Source: a virus. From it: a stretch of DNA of 41,597 bases. The notes below the pieces were generated by a model. That model saw nothing but the letters and a program-made list of their open reading frames with translations, did no database searches and was not told the DNA's origin. The stretch is taken from IMG/VR virus record IMGVR_UViG_3300049225_000423, positions 1 through 41,597 of that record; one strand, written 5' to 3'. The position numbers and the translations under genes are program-made. Positions 8,546 through 16,285 of this stretch are shown here, in pieces (within the stretch, counting starts at the first letter, position 1; each line of letters opens with the position of its first letter).

Positions 8546-9673
8546 ATGGCAAATTGGAAAAAGGTAGTAGTTAGTGGATCAAATGCAGAATTAGCACAGT
8601 TATCCCTATCAAATTTATCAACACAGGGGAGTGAGGAAACTGTATTAGTAATTAGTCCTGCTGGAGTAGTTGGTACTAGAGAAAATGCTGCAAGTTCTGG
8701 CTCTTCCGGTTCAAGTGGCTCATCAGGTACTTCAGGAAATTCAGGTTCATCAGGAACTTCAGGTTCAAGTGGCTCTTCGGGTTCATCAGGTACTTCAGGA
8801 AATTCTGGTTCATCTGGTACAAGTGGTTCATCTGGTTCTTCAGGTTCATCAGGAACTTCAGGAGCATCAGGATCATCAGGAACTTCAGGTAGTTCTGGAT
8901 CATCTGGTTCAAGTGGTTCATCAGGAACTTCAGGAGCATCTGGTTCATCAGGAACTTCCGGTTCAAGTGGTTCATCTGGCTCTTCAGGCTCTTCAGGTAC
9001 ATCAGGAGCATCTGGTTCTTCGGGAACATCAGGTTCATCTGGAACATCAGGTTCAAGTGGTTCTTCGGGAAGTTCAGGTTCTTCAGGTACTTCAGGAACA
9101 TCAGGTTCATCTGGTACAAGTGGTTCATCTGGTTCTTCAGGTTCATCAGGTAGTAGTGGAACAAGTGGTGTAATCAATGTACAAAACTCGGGAAATAATA
9201 GAATACTTACTGACATAGATGGTACTAGTGCTAATGCTGAACAAAGATTAACATTTGTTAGTGATGGAGGATCAGAACCAAACACAGGTTTATTAACTGT
9301 AACTGGTGATGTTATCATATCAAATGATTTATTTGTTGATGGTACTGCTTCATTTAGAAACACTGAAAACTTATTAGTTAAAGATAGATTTATATTACTT
9401 GGGTCAGGTTCAACAACTGTTGGAGATGGTGGTATTGTTATACAACAAACTGAACAGGATTTTGGAGATGCTTTTGCTTATGATGGTTTATCTACTGGAA
9501 GATGGGGTGTAACTAGTTCATTTGATGCTAGTTTATCTTCATATACTCCAGATGCATTTATGGCTGCTGTAGTAGTAGGAACTACTAATGATCCAGATGA
9601 TGCCCCATCTAAATATGATAAAGAAGGAAATATATTTGTAGCAAGTAACGAAGATATTTATATTTATTCGTAA
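8546..9673 (+). CDS. Collagen-like (Gly-Ser-Ser)n repeat fibre protein, short paralogue
   Basis: This 375-residue protein has three parts. Residues 1-50 (MANWKKVVVSGSNAELAQLS and onward) form an N-terminal module shared with the giant fibre at 10201. Residues 52-208 are Gly-X-Y triplets, almost all GSS with GTS, GNS and GAS variants and no proline. Residues 209-375 are a beta-rich domain with LFVDGTASF, LLVKDRFILLGSGS and GDGGIVIQQ, a pattern of marine phage fibre proteins. The protein is probably a trimer anchored by the N-terminal module. The Ser/Thr-rich repeat is a candidate substrate for the glycosyltransferases downstream. Antisense frames over the repeat have no stops only because of the repeat composition. 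Confidence 0.8.
   Translation: MANWKKVVVSGSNAELAQLSLSNLSTQGSEETVLVISPAGVVGTRENAASSGSSGSSGSSGTSGNSGSSGTSGSSGSSGSSGTSGNSGSSGTSGSSGSSGSSGTSGASGSSGTSGSSGSSGSSGSSGTSGASGSSGTSGSSGSSGSSGSSGTSGASGSSGTSGSSGTSGSSGSSGSSGSSGTSGTSGSSGTSGSSGSSGSSGSSGTSGVINVQNSGNNRILTDIDGTSANAEQRLTFVSDGGSEPNTGLLTVTGDVIISNDLFVDGTASFRNTENLLVKDRFILLGSGSTTVGDGGIVIQQTEQDFGDAFAYDGLSTGRWGVTSSFDASLSSYTPDAFMAAVVVGTTNDPDDAPSKYDKEGNIFVASNEDIYIYS
8699..9169 (+). repeat. In-frame (GSS/GTS/GNS/GAS)n triplet repeat
   Basis: 9-base and longer units encode Gly-Ser-Ser-type triplets. Serine codons vary freely between AGT, TCA, TCT, TCC and TCG, so the protein repeat is far more regular than the DNA. Confidence 0.95.
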
Positions 9674-9713
9674 AAACTCAAAAAAATTGTTTTATAATAT
9701 ATTAAAAAGGTTT

Positions 9714-9920
9714 ATGGCATTTAAAACTAAAAATGTAGTTGTAGGGGGAAAAGATATAAATTCTAATCCCTCTACACTTAACATTGAATTAACCCCCAAA
9801 CAAATAGAATTTTTACTTGTAACTATTAAAAATAGTTTATTTAAAGGTGAATATGTAGAAATATGTTATAATACTACTTTAAAACTTCAAGAAAAATATC
9901 AAGAATCAATTAAAAAATAA
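9714..9920 (+). CDS. Small hypothetical protein
   Basis: The product has 68 residues from ATG 9714 (MAFKTKNVVVGGKDINSNPS and onward). An upstream TTG at 9687 would add nine residues but is less likely, since ATG preceded by TTT matches other starts in this window. The centre, LTPKQIEFLLVTIKNSLFKGEYVEICYNTTLKLQEKY, looks like a helix-strand-helix fold. Similar small proteins occur among fibre genes of marine phages. I recognise no function. Confidence 0.5.
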   Translation: MAFKTKNVVVGGKDINSNPSTLNIELTPKQIEFLLVTIKNSLFKGEYVEICYNTTLKLQEKYQESIKK

Positions 9921-9925
9921 TAGTT

Positions 9926-10114
9926 ATGTCTTATAATTTAACAAACCTTTCTTTAAGAGAATTACGTGCTCTTAGAAAATCAACTGATTATATTCCAATT
10001 ACAGGTATTGATGCTATCTTTATAGGTACTATACAAGTAAAGTTAAATCAAAAAATTGAAAGTATTGAAAAACAAGAAGAGGAAAATCAAATTCCTCCTC
10101 CTCCTGTTAAATAG
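9926..10114 (+). CDS. Small hypothetical protein with Pro-rich C-terminus
   Basis: This 62-residue protein is mostly helical (LSLRELRALRKSTDYIPITGID, then IQVKLNQKIESIEKQEEEN) and ends in PPPPVK. It starts five bases after the previous gene and precedes the promoter of the giant fibre. No known domain is recognised. It could be a chaperone-like accessory of the fibres, but that is a guess from position. Confidence 0.45.
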   Translation: MSYNLTNLSLRELRALRKSTDYIPITGIDAIFIGTIQVKLNQKIESIEKQEEENQIPPPPVK

Positions 10115-10128
10115 AAAAAATTTAAAAC

Positions 10129-10142
10129 ATATTTATAATAAA
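10129..10142 (+). promoter_or_regulatory. Putative late promoter box (ATATTTATAATAAA) for the giant fibre
   Basis: This is an exact copy of the recurrent box. Unlike most copies it lies 58 nt before its gene, leaving a leader of about 50 nt with a GC-rich hairpin. Confidence 0.65.
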
Positions 10143-10146
10143 TATT

Positions 10147-10176
10147 ACGGCCCTTCGGGGAAGTGGGCACTTTGTG
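10147..10176 (+). promoter_or_regulatory. GC-rich structured leader with UUCG hairpin before the giant fibre gene
   Basis: CCC (10151-10153), TTCG, GGG (10158-10160) forms a UUCG-tetraloop hairpin. Alternatively GCCC (10150-10153) pairs with GGGC (10165-10168). A second small stem CAC-TTT-GTG lies at 10168-10176. It lacks a T run, so it is not a terminator. Nothing else in the non-coding part of the window is this GC-rich apart from terminators. Possible roles are mRNA stability or translation control. Confidence 0.45.
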
Positions 10177-10200
10177 TAACCAACCTAATAAGAAATTGAT

Positions 10201-13200
10201 ATGCCAAATTGGAAAAAAGTAGTACTTAGTGGAAGTAACGCTGAGCTAAATGAACTTAAATTAACAGGTCTTTCTACCCAAGGATCTGAAAACACAACAC
10301 TTGTAATTAATAGTGCCGGAGAAGTAGGTACAAGAGAAAATGCAGCATCCTCTGGTTCAAGTGGATCATCAGGTTCAAGTGGATCAAGTGGTTCTTCAGG
10401 ATCATCAGGTACTTCTGGTTCTAGTGGTTCTTCAGGCTCAAGTGGTTCTTCGGGTTCATCAGGTACTTCAGGTGTAAATGGAGGTACAATAGCAAGATTT
10501 AATGGATATGATGATGGTACTTTAAATACTACTAACTTTTCTACAGTTAATACAACAGCTTTTGTAAAGGTATCACATACCCAGTATGGTTTAGACCCTT
10601 CTATTAATACAAATTATTATACCCATACTAATGATAGTGATACAATTACTATTGATAATGATGGTTATTATATAATTAGTTCTAATGTTAATTTTTTAGT
10701 AGCAAATAGAGGTTCCTTAAGATCATCTATGCAGCAAAACCTTTTAATTAATGGTACAGCTGTTGACTCTTCTAAATCAGATACTTACTCAAGAGGTAGT
10801 GGTTATAATGATGAAGTTAATACATTAACAACACTATATGCTTACTTAAGTGCTAATGACACAGTAAAAATTGAAGTTGATGCTCATAAAATGGACACCT
10901 CAGGTACTGGGAGTGTTACTATACAAGATGCAGTAATTAATATTGCATTTATAACTGGAACAGCCGCTGCTGCTGGTAATGATGGTTCATCAGGTACTTC
11001 TGGTAGTTCAGGTTCAAGCGGTTCATCAGGATCAAGTGGTACATCAGGTAATGATGGTGATGATGGTTCATCTGGTACTTCTGGTTCTTCAGGTTCAAGT
11101 GGCTCTTCAGGTTCATCAGGTAACTCGGGATCATCAGGAACTTCAGGTAGTTCTGGATCATCTGGTTCTAGTGGCTCTTCAGGTAACTCAGGATCCTCAG
11201 GAACTTCAGGTTCAAGTGGTTCAAGTGGTTCATCAGGATCAAGTGGCTCCTCGGGTAACTCAGGTTCATCAGGAACATCTGGTTCTTCTGGTTCTAGTGG
11301 TTCTTCAGGATCATCAGGATCATCAGGTTCATCAGGTAACTCAGGTTCATCAGGAACTTCAGGTTCAAGTGGCTCATCAGGTTCTAGTGGTTCATCAGGA
11401 AATTCAGGTTCATCAGGAACTTCAGGATCATCCGGTAGTTCAGGCTCAAGTGGCTCAAGTGGTTCATCAGGCTCAAGTGGCACATCAGGTAATGATGGTG
11501 ATGATGGTTCATCTGGTACTTCCGGTTCTAGTGGCTCTTCAGGTTCTAGTGGCTCTTCAGGTTCAAGTGGCTCAAGTGGTTCATCAGGTTCCTCTGGTAC
11601 ATCTGGGCAAGATGGTAATTTTGGGGGTGCATCATTTGATTATACTTTTAGTACTTCTACTACAATTACAAATCCTGGAGGGGGCAATATAAGATTAAAC
11701 AACTCAACCCAATTTTCAGCTACATCAATGGCGATTAGTGAGGTTGATGACCAAGGGGAAAGTATTCAAAGTTTCTTACAAACAGTAGATAGTTCAACAT
11801 CAGCTGTAAAAGGTCACGTTAGATTATCTGATAAAGATGATGCAGGTGATTTTCTTTTATTTGCAATATCTGATTTAACAGACAATGGAGCTTGGTGGAC
11901 AATTAATATTAGTAATGAAGCATATGGGGGTAATAGTTTAACTAATGGTGAAGATATTATAGCATCGTTTGTAGTAACGGGTGATAAGGGTGATAGTGGC
12001 TCCAGTGGTACATCTGGTTCATCGGGCTCAAGTGGATCTTCAGGCTCAAGTGGTTCTTCAGGTTCTTCAGGTAACTCAGGCTCATCAGGAACTTCAGGTT
12101 CAAGTGGTTCTTCAGGTTCTTCAGGTTCATCAGGTTCAAGTGGAAATTCGGGCTCATCAGGAACATCAGGCTCTTCGGGTAGTTCAGGCTCTTCAGGCTC
12201 AAGTGGCTCTTCAGGTAACTCAGGTTCATCAGGAACTTCAGGATCATCAGGTAGTTCAGGCTCAAGTGGCTCCAGTGGCTCTTCAGGTACATCTGGTAAC
12301 TCAGGCTCATCAGGAACTTCAGGCTCATCAGGTAGTTCAGGTTCATCCGGTAGTTCAGGCTCAAGTGGTTCATCAGGAACTTCAGGATCATCAGGTTCTT
12401 CAGGCTCAAGTGGTTCTTCAGGTTCTTCAGGTAACTCAGGATCATCAGGAACTTCAGGCTCAAGTGGTTCTTCAGGTTCTTCAGGTTCATCAGGTTCAAG
12501 TGGTTCTTCAGGCAACTCAGGTTCATCAGGAACTTCAGGCTCAAGTGGCTCTTCGGGATCAAGTGGCTCATCAGGTTCTAGTGGTTCATCAGGAAATTCA
12601 GGTTCATCTGGTACATCAGGCTCTAGTGGCTCATCAGGTACTAGTGGATTATTGTCTTTAACAGGAACTACAAACAATGGTATAATTACTTATGATAGTA
12701 CAACGGGAGGTGGTAATGTAGAAGTTAATGTTACAGCTACTGCTGCAACATTCTGTTCACAAACCACTGCTTTTAATGTAACAGCCCAAGGTGCTAATTT
12801 CTGTACAGATCAATCAATTTTTGGTTGTAATAATAACTTTGGTAAAATAATTATTGCAGATGATTATTATGGGGGTGAATTAGCTATACTGACTGATAAT
12901 GATTATATCATTGGAGGACAAGTAGCTAATTGTGAAATGTCATATGCAGGAGTTGATCCATATAATGGAACTATAAAAGCTAATTTCCAAAATAGAACTG
13001 TTTGTCTAGGATGTACAAATTGTCATATTGTTGGAAGTAGTTATTCAACAATTGCAGGTGGAGTTTGTAATAAAAGTAATGGTTTAAATTCTTTTATTGG
13101 AGCAGGTATTCTAAATACATCATCAGCAGCTGATAGTTTTATAGGTGCAGGAAAGAACAATGAAATTACTGGTGTATGCGCAGCAATAGTAGGTGGTGAA

Positions 13201-14865
13201 GGTAATGAAAATGCTAGTATTAGAGGGTTTATAGGTGCGGGTAATGGAAATTCATTATTTACTAATGGTAGTGTAATAGTAGGAGGTAAAGGTAATTTTT
13301 CAAAAGGAGGAGATGCTTTTGACTTTATAGGAGGGGGTTTTAACAATTGTATAATTCCTTCCCTAAGTACTGCTTGTGGTAATGTTATTGTTGGTGGTAT
13401 GTGTAATAATAATACTAATGACTCCCATGTTTCATTCCTAGGAGGGGGTTTAGAAAATTGTACTAACGCCTTTGCTCAAGTTATTGGTGGAGGTACGAAT
13501 AATACTCCATTTGGAGAATATGATGTTATTGTAGGGGGTAAAGGAGGTTATTCAAAAGGAGGTAATTATTCTTTTATAGGTGGAGGTGCAGGTAATTTTA
13601 TAGAAACTGCTGGTTGCTCAGTTGTTGTTGGTGGTGAAACAAACTGTATAACAAATGGTATTTATTCAACTATTGGAGGTGGTCAAGGAAATAAAATCGA
13701 GTCAAACAGAGGATTTATAGGAGGAGGAGCTAGTAATAGAATTTGTACTAATTCTCATTGTAGTACTATTGGGGGAGGTTATTCTAATGAAATTGGTGCA
13801 AGCGATTGTTGGGGAACCATTGCTGGTGGATGTGATAATTCAGTCCAACAAGATTATGGTACTGTTGCAGGAGGTCGTCAAAACTGTGCAAGGGGTTCCT
13901 ATTCAACTGTTGGTGGTGGTTATAGTAATGACTCATCAAATCAATATAGTGTAACAGCTGGAGGACGTGACAACTGCTCCAATGGTAACTACTCCAGTAT
14001 TGGTGGTGGGTATGATAATTATGTTTCTAACACTTATGGTACAGTAGCTGGCGGTTATGGTAACTGTGCTAGAGGTGCTTGTAGTTCTGTTGGAGGAGGA
14101 TTTAGTAATGATACTCAAGGAACAGCCTCTCCTATTGGTGGAGGAAATGATAACACAATTTCCTCAGGAATTTCTCAAGCTGTTATTGCAGGGGGTGGTA
14201 AAAATACTGTCTCTGCTAATGGTGGGGCAATATTAGGAGGATGTTCAAATACTGTTTCATCAGGTCAAGGATTTATAGGGAGTGGGTGTGCAAATACAAA
14301 TAATGGTTGTATGAGTGGTATCATATCAGGAAAAAATAATAATATAAATAGCAAAACCTGTTCCTTTATTATTGGTACCGATATTACAGCTTTATCAAAT
14401 TGTACTACTTTTGTAAATAATTTTGCTTTCCATGCACATAATAATCAAACACCATATTTAGGAACTGCTGCTACCGCAGGTGAATTAATTTATATAGGTT
14501 CTTCAAGTGTGACAGCAGGAAATCTTTATTATTTATTAGAACCAGTATCAGGTACATCTTCATGGACCTTAGCGGATGCAGACGCAGCTTCTTCTTCAAC
14601 AAATATGCTCGCAATAGCTGCGGGAACTGGAAATTCAAATGCTGTAGGTATGATGATAAGAGGATTTGCTAGATTTACTTCAGTATTCAATCTTACAGGA
14701 GGAACTATAGGTCAACCATTATATGTTCATACAACAGCAGGAGCAATTACTCAAACTGCTCCTTCGGGAACAGGAGATGTTGTAAGAGTAGTAGGACATT
14801 TAATTGATGATTCTACTGAAGTAATTTACTTTAACCCAGATGGAGCTTGGGTAGAAATATCTTAA
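10201..14865 (+). CDS. Giant modular fibre: (Gly-Ser-Ser)n repeats, C1q-like domain, Cys-rich beta-roll, receptor-type C-terminus
   Basis: This is a 1554-residue mosaic. Residues 1-50 are the N-terminal module shared with the 8546 protein. GSS triplet tracts are at 52-91, 259-472 and 594-816. Residues 92-258 look like a C1q/TNF-type jelly roll (TITIDNDGYYIISSNVNFL, NLLINGT, VTIQDAVINIAFI). Residues 473-593 are a domain typical of phage collagen-like proteins (TNPGGGNIRLNN, then WWTINISN, leading to GDKGDSG). About 940-1395 is a YadA-head-like beta-roll of IGGG-x2-N and AGG-x2-N repeats with unusually many Cys. About 1415-1554 is the common fibre C-terminus (GQPLYVHTTAG, TGDVVRVVGH, IYFNPDGAWVEIS). 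It is probably the main trimeric adhesin and a candidate glycosylation substrate. Confidence 0.88.
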   Translation: MPNWKKVVLSGSNAELNELKLTGLSTQGSENTTLVINSAGEVGTRENAASSGSSGSSGSSGSSGSSGSSGTSGSSGSSGSSGSSGSSGTSGVNGGTIARFNGYDDGTLNTTNFSTVNTTAFVKVSHTQYGLDPSINTNYYTHTNDSDTITIDNDGYYIISSNVNFLVANRGSLRSSMQQNLLINGTAVDSSKSDTYSRGSGYNDEVNTLTTLYAYLSANDTVKIEVDAHKMDTSGTGSVTIQDAVINIAFITGTAAAAGNDGSSGTSGSSGSSGSSGSSGTSGNDGDDGSSGTSGSSGSSGSSGSSGNSGSSGTSGSSGSSGSSGSSGNSGSSGTSGSSGSSGSSGSSGSSGNSGSSGTSGSSGSSGSSGSSGSSGSSGNSGSSGTSGSSGSSGSSGSSGNSGSSGTSGSSGSSGSSGSSGSSGSSGTSGNDGDDGSSGTSGSSGSSGSSGSSGSSGSSGSSGSSGTSGQDGNFGGASFDYTFSTSTTITNPGGGNIRLNNSTQFSATSMAISEVDDQGESIQSFLQTVDSSTSAVKGHVRLSDKDDAGDFLLFAISDLTDNGAWWTINISNEAYGGNSLTNGEDIIASFVVTGDKGDSGSSGTSGSSGSSGSSGSSGSSGSSGNSGSSGTSGSSGSSGSSGSSGSSGNSGSSGTSGSSGSSGSSGSSGSSGNSGSSGTSGSSGSSGSSGSSGSSGTSGNSGSSGTSGSSGSSGSSGSSGSSGSSGTSGSSGSSGSSGSSGSSGNSGSSGTSGSSGSSGSSGSSGSSGSSGNSGSSGTSGSSGSSGSSGSSGSSGSSGNSGSSGTSGSSGSSGTSGLLSLTGTTNNGIITYDSTTGGGNVEVNVTATAATFCSQTTAFNVTAQGANFCTDQSIFGCNNNFGKIIIADDYYGGELAILTDNDYIIGGQVANCEMSYAGVDPYNGTIKANFQNRTVCLGCTNCHIVGSSYSTIAGGVCNKSNGLNSFIGAGILNTSSAADSFIGAGKNNEITGVCAAIVGGEGNENASIRGFIGAGNGNSLFTNGSVIVGGKGNFSKGGDAFDFIGGGFNNCIIPSLSTACGNVIVGGMCNNNTNDSHVSFLGGGLENCTNAFAQVIGGGTNNTPFGEYDVIVGGKGGYSKGGNYSFIGGGAGNFIETAGCSVVVGGETNCITNGIYSTIGGGQGNKIESNRGFIGGGASNRICTNSHCSTIGGGYSNEIGASDCWGTIAGGCDNSVQQDYGTVAGGRQNCARGSYSTVGGGYSNDSSNQYSVTAGGRDNCSNGNYSSIGGGYDNYVSNTYGTVAGGYGNCARGACSSVGGGFSNDTQGTASPIGGGNDNTISSGISQAVIAGGGKNTVSANGGAILGGCSNTVSSGQGFIGSGCANTNNGCMSGIISGKNNNINSKTCSFIIGTDITALSNCTTFVNNFAFHAHNNQTPYLGTAATAGELIYIGSSSVTAGNLYYLLEPVSGTSSWTLADADAASSSTNMLAIAAGTGNSNAVGMMIRGFARFTSVFNLTGGTIGQPLYVHTTAGAITQTAPSGTGDVVRVVGHLIDDSTEVIYFNPDGAWVEIS
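10354..10473 (+). repeat. First (GSS)n tract of the giant fibre
   Basis: These are Gly-Ser-Ser/Gly-Thr-Ser triplets directly after the N-terminal module, encoding residues 52-91. No proline is present. Confidence 0.95.
10975..11616 (+). repeat. Second (GSS)n tract of the giant fibre
   Basis: This encodes residues 259-472. It is mostly GSS with spaced GTS and GNS, and twice has the interruption GNDGDDG, as in phage collagen-like proteins. A higher-order unit of about ten triplets (GNS-GSS-GTS-GSS...) recurs. Confidence 0.95.
11980..12648 (+). repeat. Third (GSS)n tract of the giant fibre
   Basis: This encodes residues 594-816. It opens with GDKGDSG, the classic entry into phage collagen-like repeats, and then has higher-order GNSGSSGTSG units separated by runs of GSS. 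Confidence 0.95.
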
Positions 14866-14875
14866 AAATAATTTT

Positions 14876-15541
14876 ATGGCAGGATTTGACACAGGATATA
14901 AAGAAAGATCTCTTACTTTCGAAAGTGATAAAATTAAATATTCTAAAGACGGTAAAGAGTTTAACGTAATGATGGATTGGGAAACCCCAATCATGAAAAG
15001 ATCTGCCGAATGGGTTACTAATGGAGGTAGAGCAGAAAGCGTATTAGAATTAGGTTTTGGTATGGGTATATCAGCAGGATTTATACAAAACTTCCAACCA
15101 GACCAACATACAATAATAGAATTGCACCCAAATATAGTAGAACGAGCAGAAGAATATGCTACTCAAAGAAATAAGTATTATAGTAGGTCCAAAGCAACAG
15201 CTCATAAAAGAGTAACTATTTTAGGAGGTAAAAACTGGTATGATGAATTTGGAAAATCTTTTGAAAAATCAGGTTTACAGGAATTTGATGCTATTTTTAT
15301 AGATACTTATCAAGATACAAAGTTACATGAATTTAAAAACTATATCACTAAAATGTTAAAAAAAGGAGGCAGAATGACTTGGTGGAATCCAATGGAAGAT
15401 TTCATTCCAGACGAAACTACTAAAAATAGAAGAGGAGTTAGCTATGAATTAATTAGATTAAGTGATCATAAAATTAAGATTCCACAAAATGCATACCATA
15501 ATACAGATAAGTATTATATGCCAATGTATATAAGACAATAA
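14876..15541 (+). CDS. SAM-dependent methyltransferase of the GAMT/RMT2 type
   Basis: This 221-residue class I methyltransferase has MMDWETPIMKRSAEWVT, motif I VLELGFGMGIS (about 56-66), an IIELHPNIVERAEEYA segment (about 80-95), and FDAIFIDTYQ (about 137-146) followed by a KKGG turn. The same set of motifs (MMDWE, GFGMGI, IIEAHP, FDxIFxDT) characterises guanidinoacetate N-methyltransferase and the yeast arginine methyltransferase Rmt2. The gene lies ten bases downstream of the giant fibre and shares its transcript, which suggests a virion or fibre-related target. The real substrate is unknown, and a protein side-chain or a small guanidino compound are both possible. Confidence 0.8.
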   Translation: MAGFDTGYKERSLTFESDKIKYSKDGKEFNVMMDWETPIMKRSAEWVTNGGRAESVLELGFGMGISAGFIQNFQPDQHTIIELHPNIVERAEEYATQRNKYYSRSKATAHKRVTILGGKNWYDEFGKSFEKSGLQEFDAIFIDTYQDTKLHEFKNYITKMLKKGGRMTWWNPMEDFIPDETTKNRRGVSYELIRLSDHKIKIPQNAYHNTDKYYMPMYIRQ

Positions 15542-15545
15542 AATT

Positions 15546-16232
15546 ATGCCATCAGTAAGTCCAGAAAATACATCAGGAGAAGTTCGAATAAATTTAGACG
15601 CTACTTCTTATACTTGGGAAGATACAAGAAATGCTTCTACTGGCACATTTGCATACGTAAATCAACAAACAGTAGGTGTTTTTGCTGATTACACAGGTTT
15701 AAGAGGTAATACATATAGAATATCTAGAGGTTATCTAAATTTTGATCTTTCTTCAGTTAGTGGAACAATAACAGCTTTAAGTTTAAAGTTGGTTACAGCA
15801 AATTTGAGTACTACAAGAGATATCATAATTGTAAAATCTACTGCACCTGATGGTTCAAATATTGCGACTAGTGACTTTGGAGATGCATTACTTGATACTG
15901 CATATTCATCTAATTTTACTACTTTTAGTAATACAGCAGGAACAGTAAATACTATAACACTAAATAGCACAGCAATATCTGATGCTAATCTTGATTCCGA
16001 ATTAATTTTAGCGGTAGTAGACTATGATTATGACTATTCAAACACACAACCTTCATCAGGGGCACAACTTTCATTACAATATGTCCTTTCTTCTATTACA
16101 GAAACCCCAACATTAGAATATACTGCAGTAACCGGATATGGAAATACTGTAGCAGGTGTAATATCTGCTAATATAGGGAAGATAACAGGAGTAGCTACGG
16201 CGAATGTTGGAAAAGTAACAGGTATATCTTAA
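15546..16232 (+). CDS. Beta-sandwich (DNRLRE/CBM-like) virion or fibre protein
   Basis: This 228-residue protein contains ISRGYLNFDLSSVSGTITALSLKLV (about 58-82), the RG-x-L-x-FDLS-x-I pattern of DNRLRE-type carbohydrate-binding jelly rolls. It ends in a short tandem motif, (A/G)NIGKI-TGVA-x-ANVGKVTGIS, which is a repeated segment of marine phage structural proteins. It starts four bases after the methyltransferase stop, so it belongs to the fibre operon. It may be an adhesion module or decoration. No catalytic motif is seen. Confidence 0.55.
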   Translation: MPSVSPENTSGEVRINLDATSYTWEDTRNASTGTFAYVNQQTVGVFADYTGLRGNTYRISRGYLNFDLSSVSGTITALSLKLVTANLSTTRDIIIVKSTAPDGSNIATSDFGDALLDTAYSSNFTTFSNTAGTVNTITLNSTAISDANLDSELILAVVDYDYDYSNTQPSSGAQLSLQYVLSSITETPTLEYTAVTGYGNTVAGVISANIGKITGVATANVGKVTGIS

Positions 16233-16233
16233 T

Positions 16234-16262
16234 TTGGAATTTAGTAAATAAATTCGTATATT
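16234..16262 (+). promoter_or_regulatory. Putative early/middle promoter (TTGGAA-N17-TATATT)
   Basis: TTGGAA (16234-16239), 17-base spacer and TATATT (16257-16262), with TTCG directly before TATATT. The -35-like half starts just at the stop of the previous gene, and the glycosyltransferase start follows 23 nt after TATATT. Three other sites in the window share this layout. Confidence 0.5.
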
Positions 16263-16285
16263 ACTAGTACTAAAAATAGGTTTTA

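Noticed and set aside
9687-9713. TTG start giving nine extra residues to the small gene at 9714
   Set aside because: The ATG at 9714 has the usual TTT-ATGG context, and the extra residues (FYNILKRF) fall in a promoter-like AT stretch.
8699-12648. Possible CRISPR array or DNA-level satellite
   Set aside because: There are no spacers and no constant-length DNA repeat. The periodicity is a three-residue coding repeat in one frame.
8536-12677. Long antisense and alternate-frame ORFs over the repeat tracts, with Pro/Glu/Asp-rich or Leu/His/Gln-rich translations
   Set aside because: The GGT-TCA-AGT type repeats have no stop codons in several frames. The translations are simple mirrors of the GSS codons, and no start context or promoter supports them.
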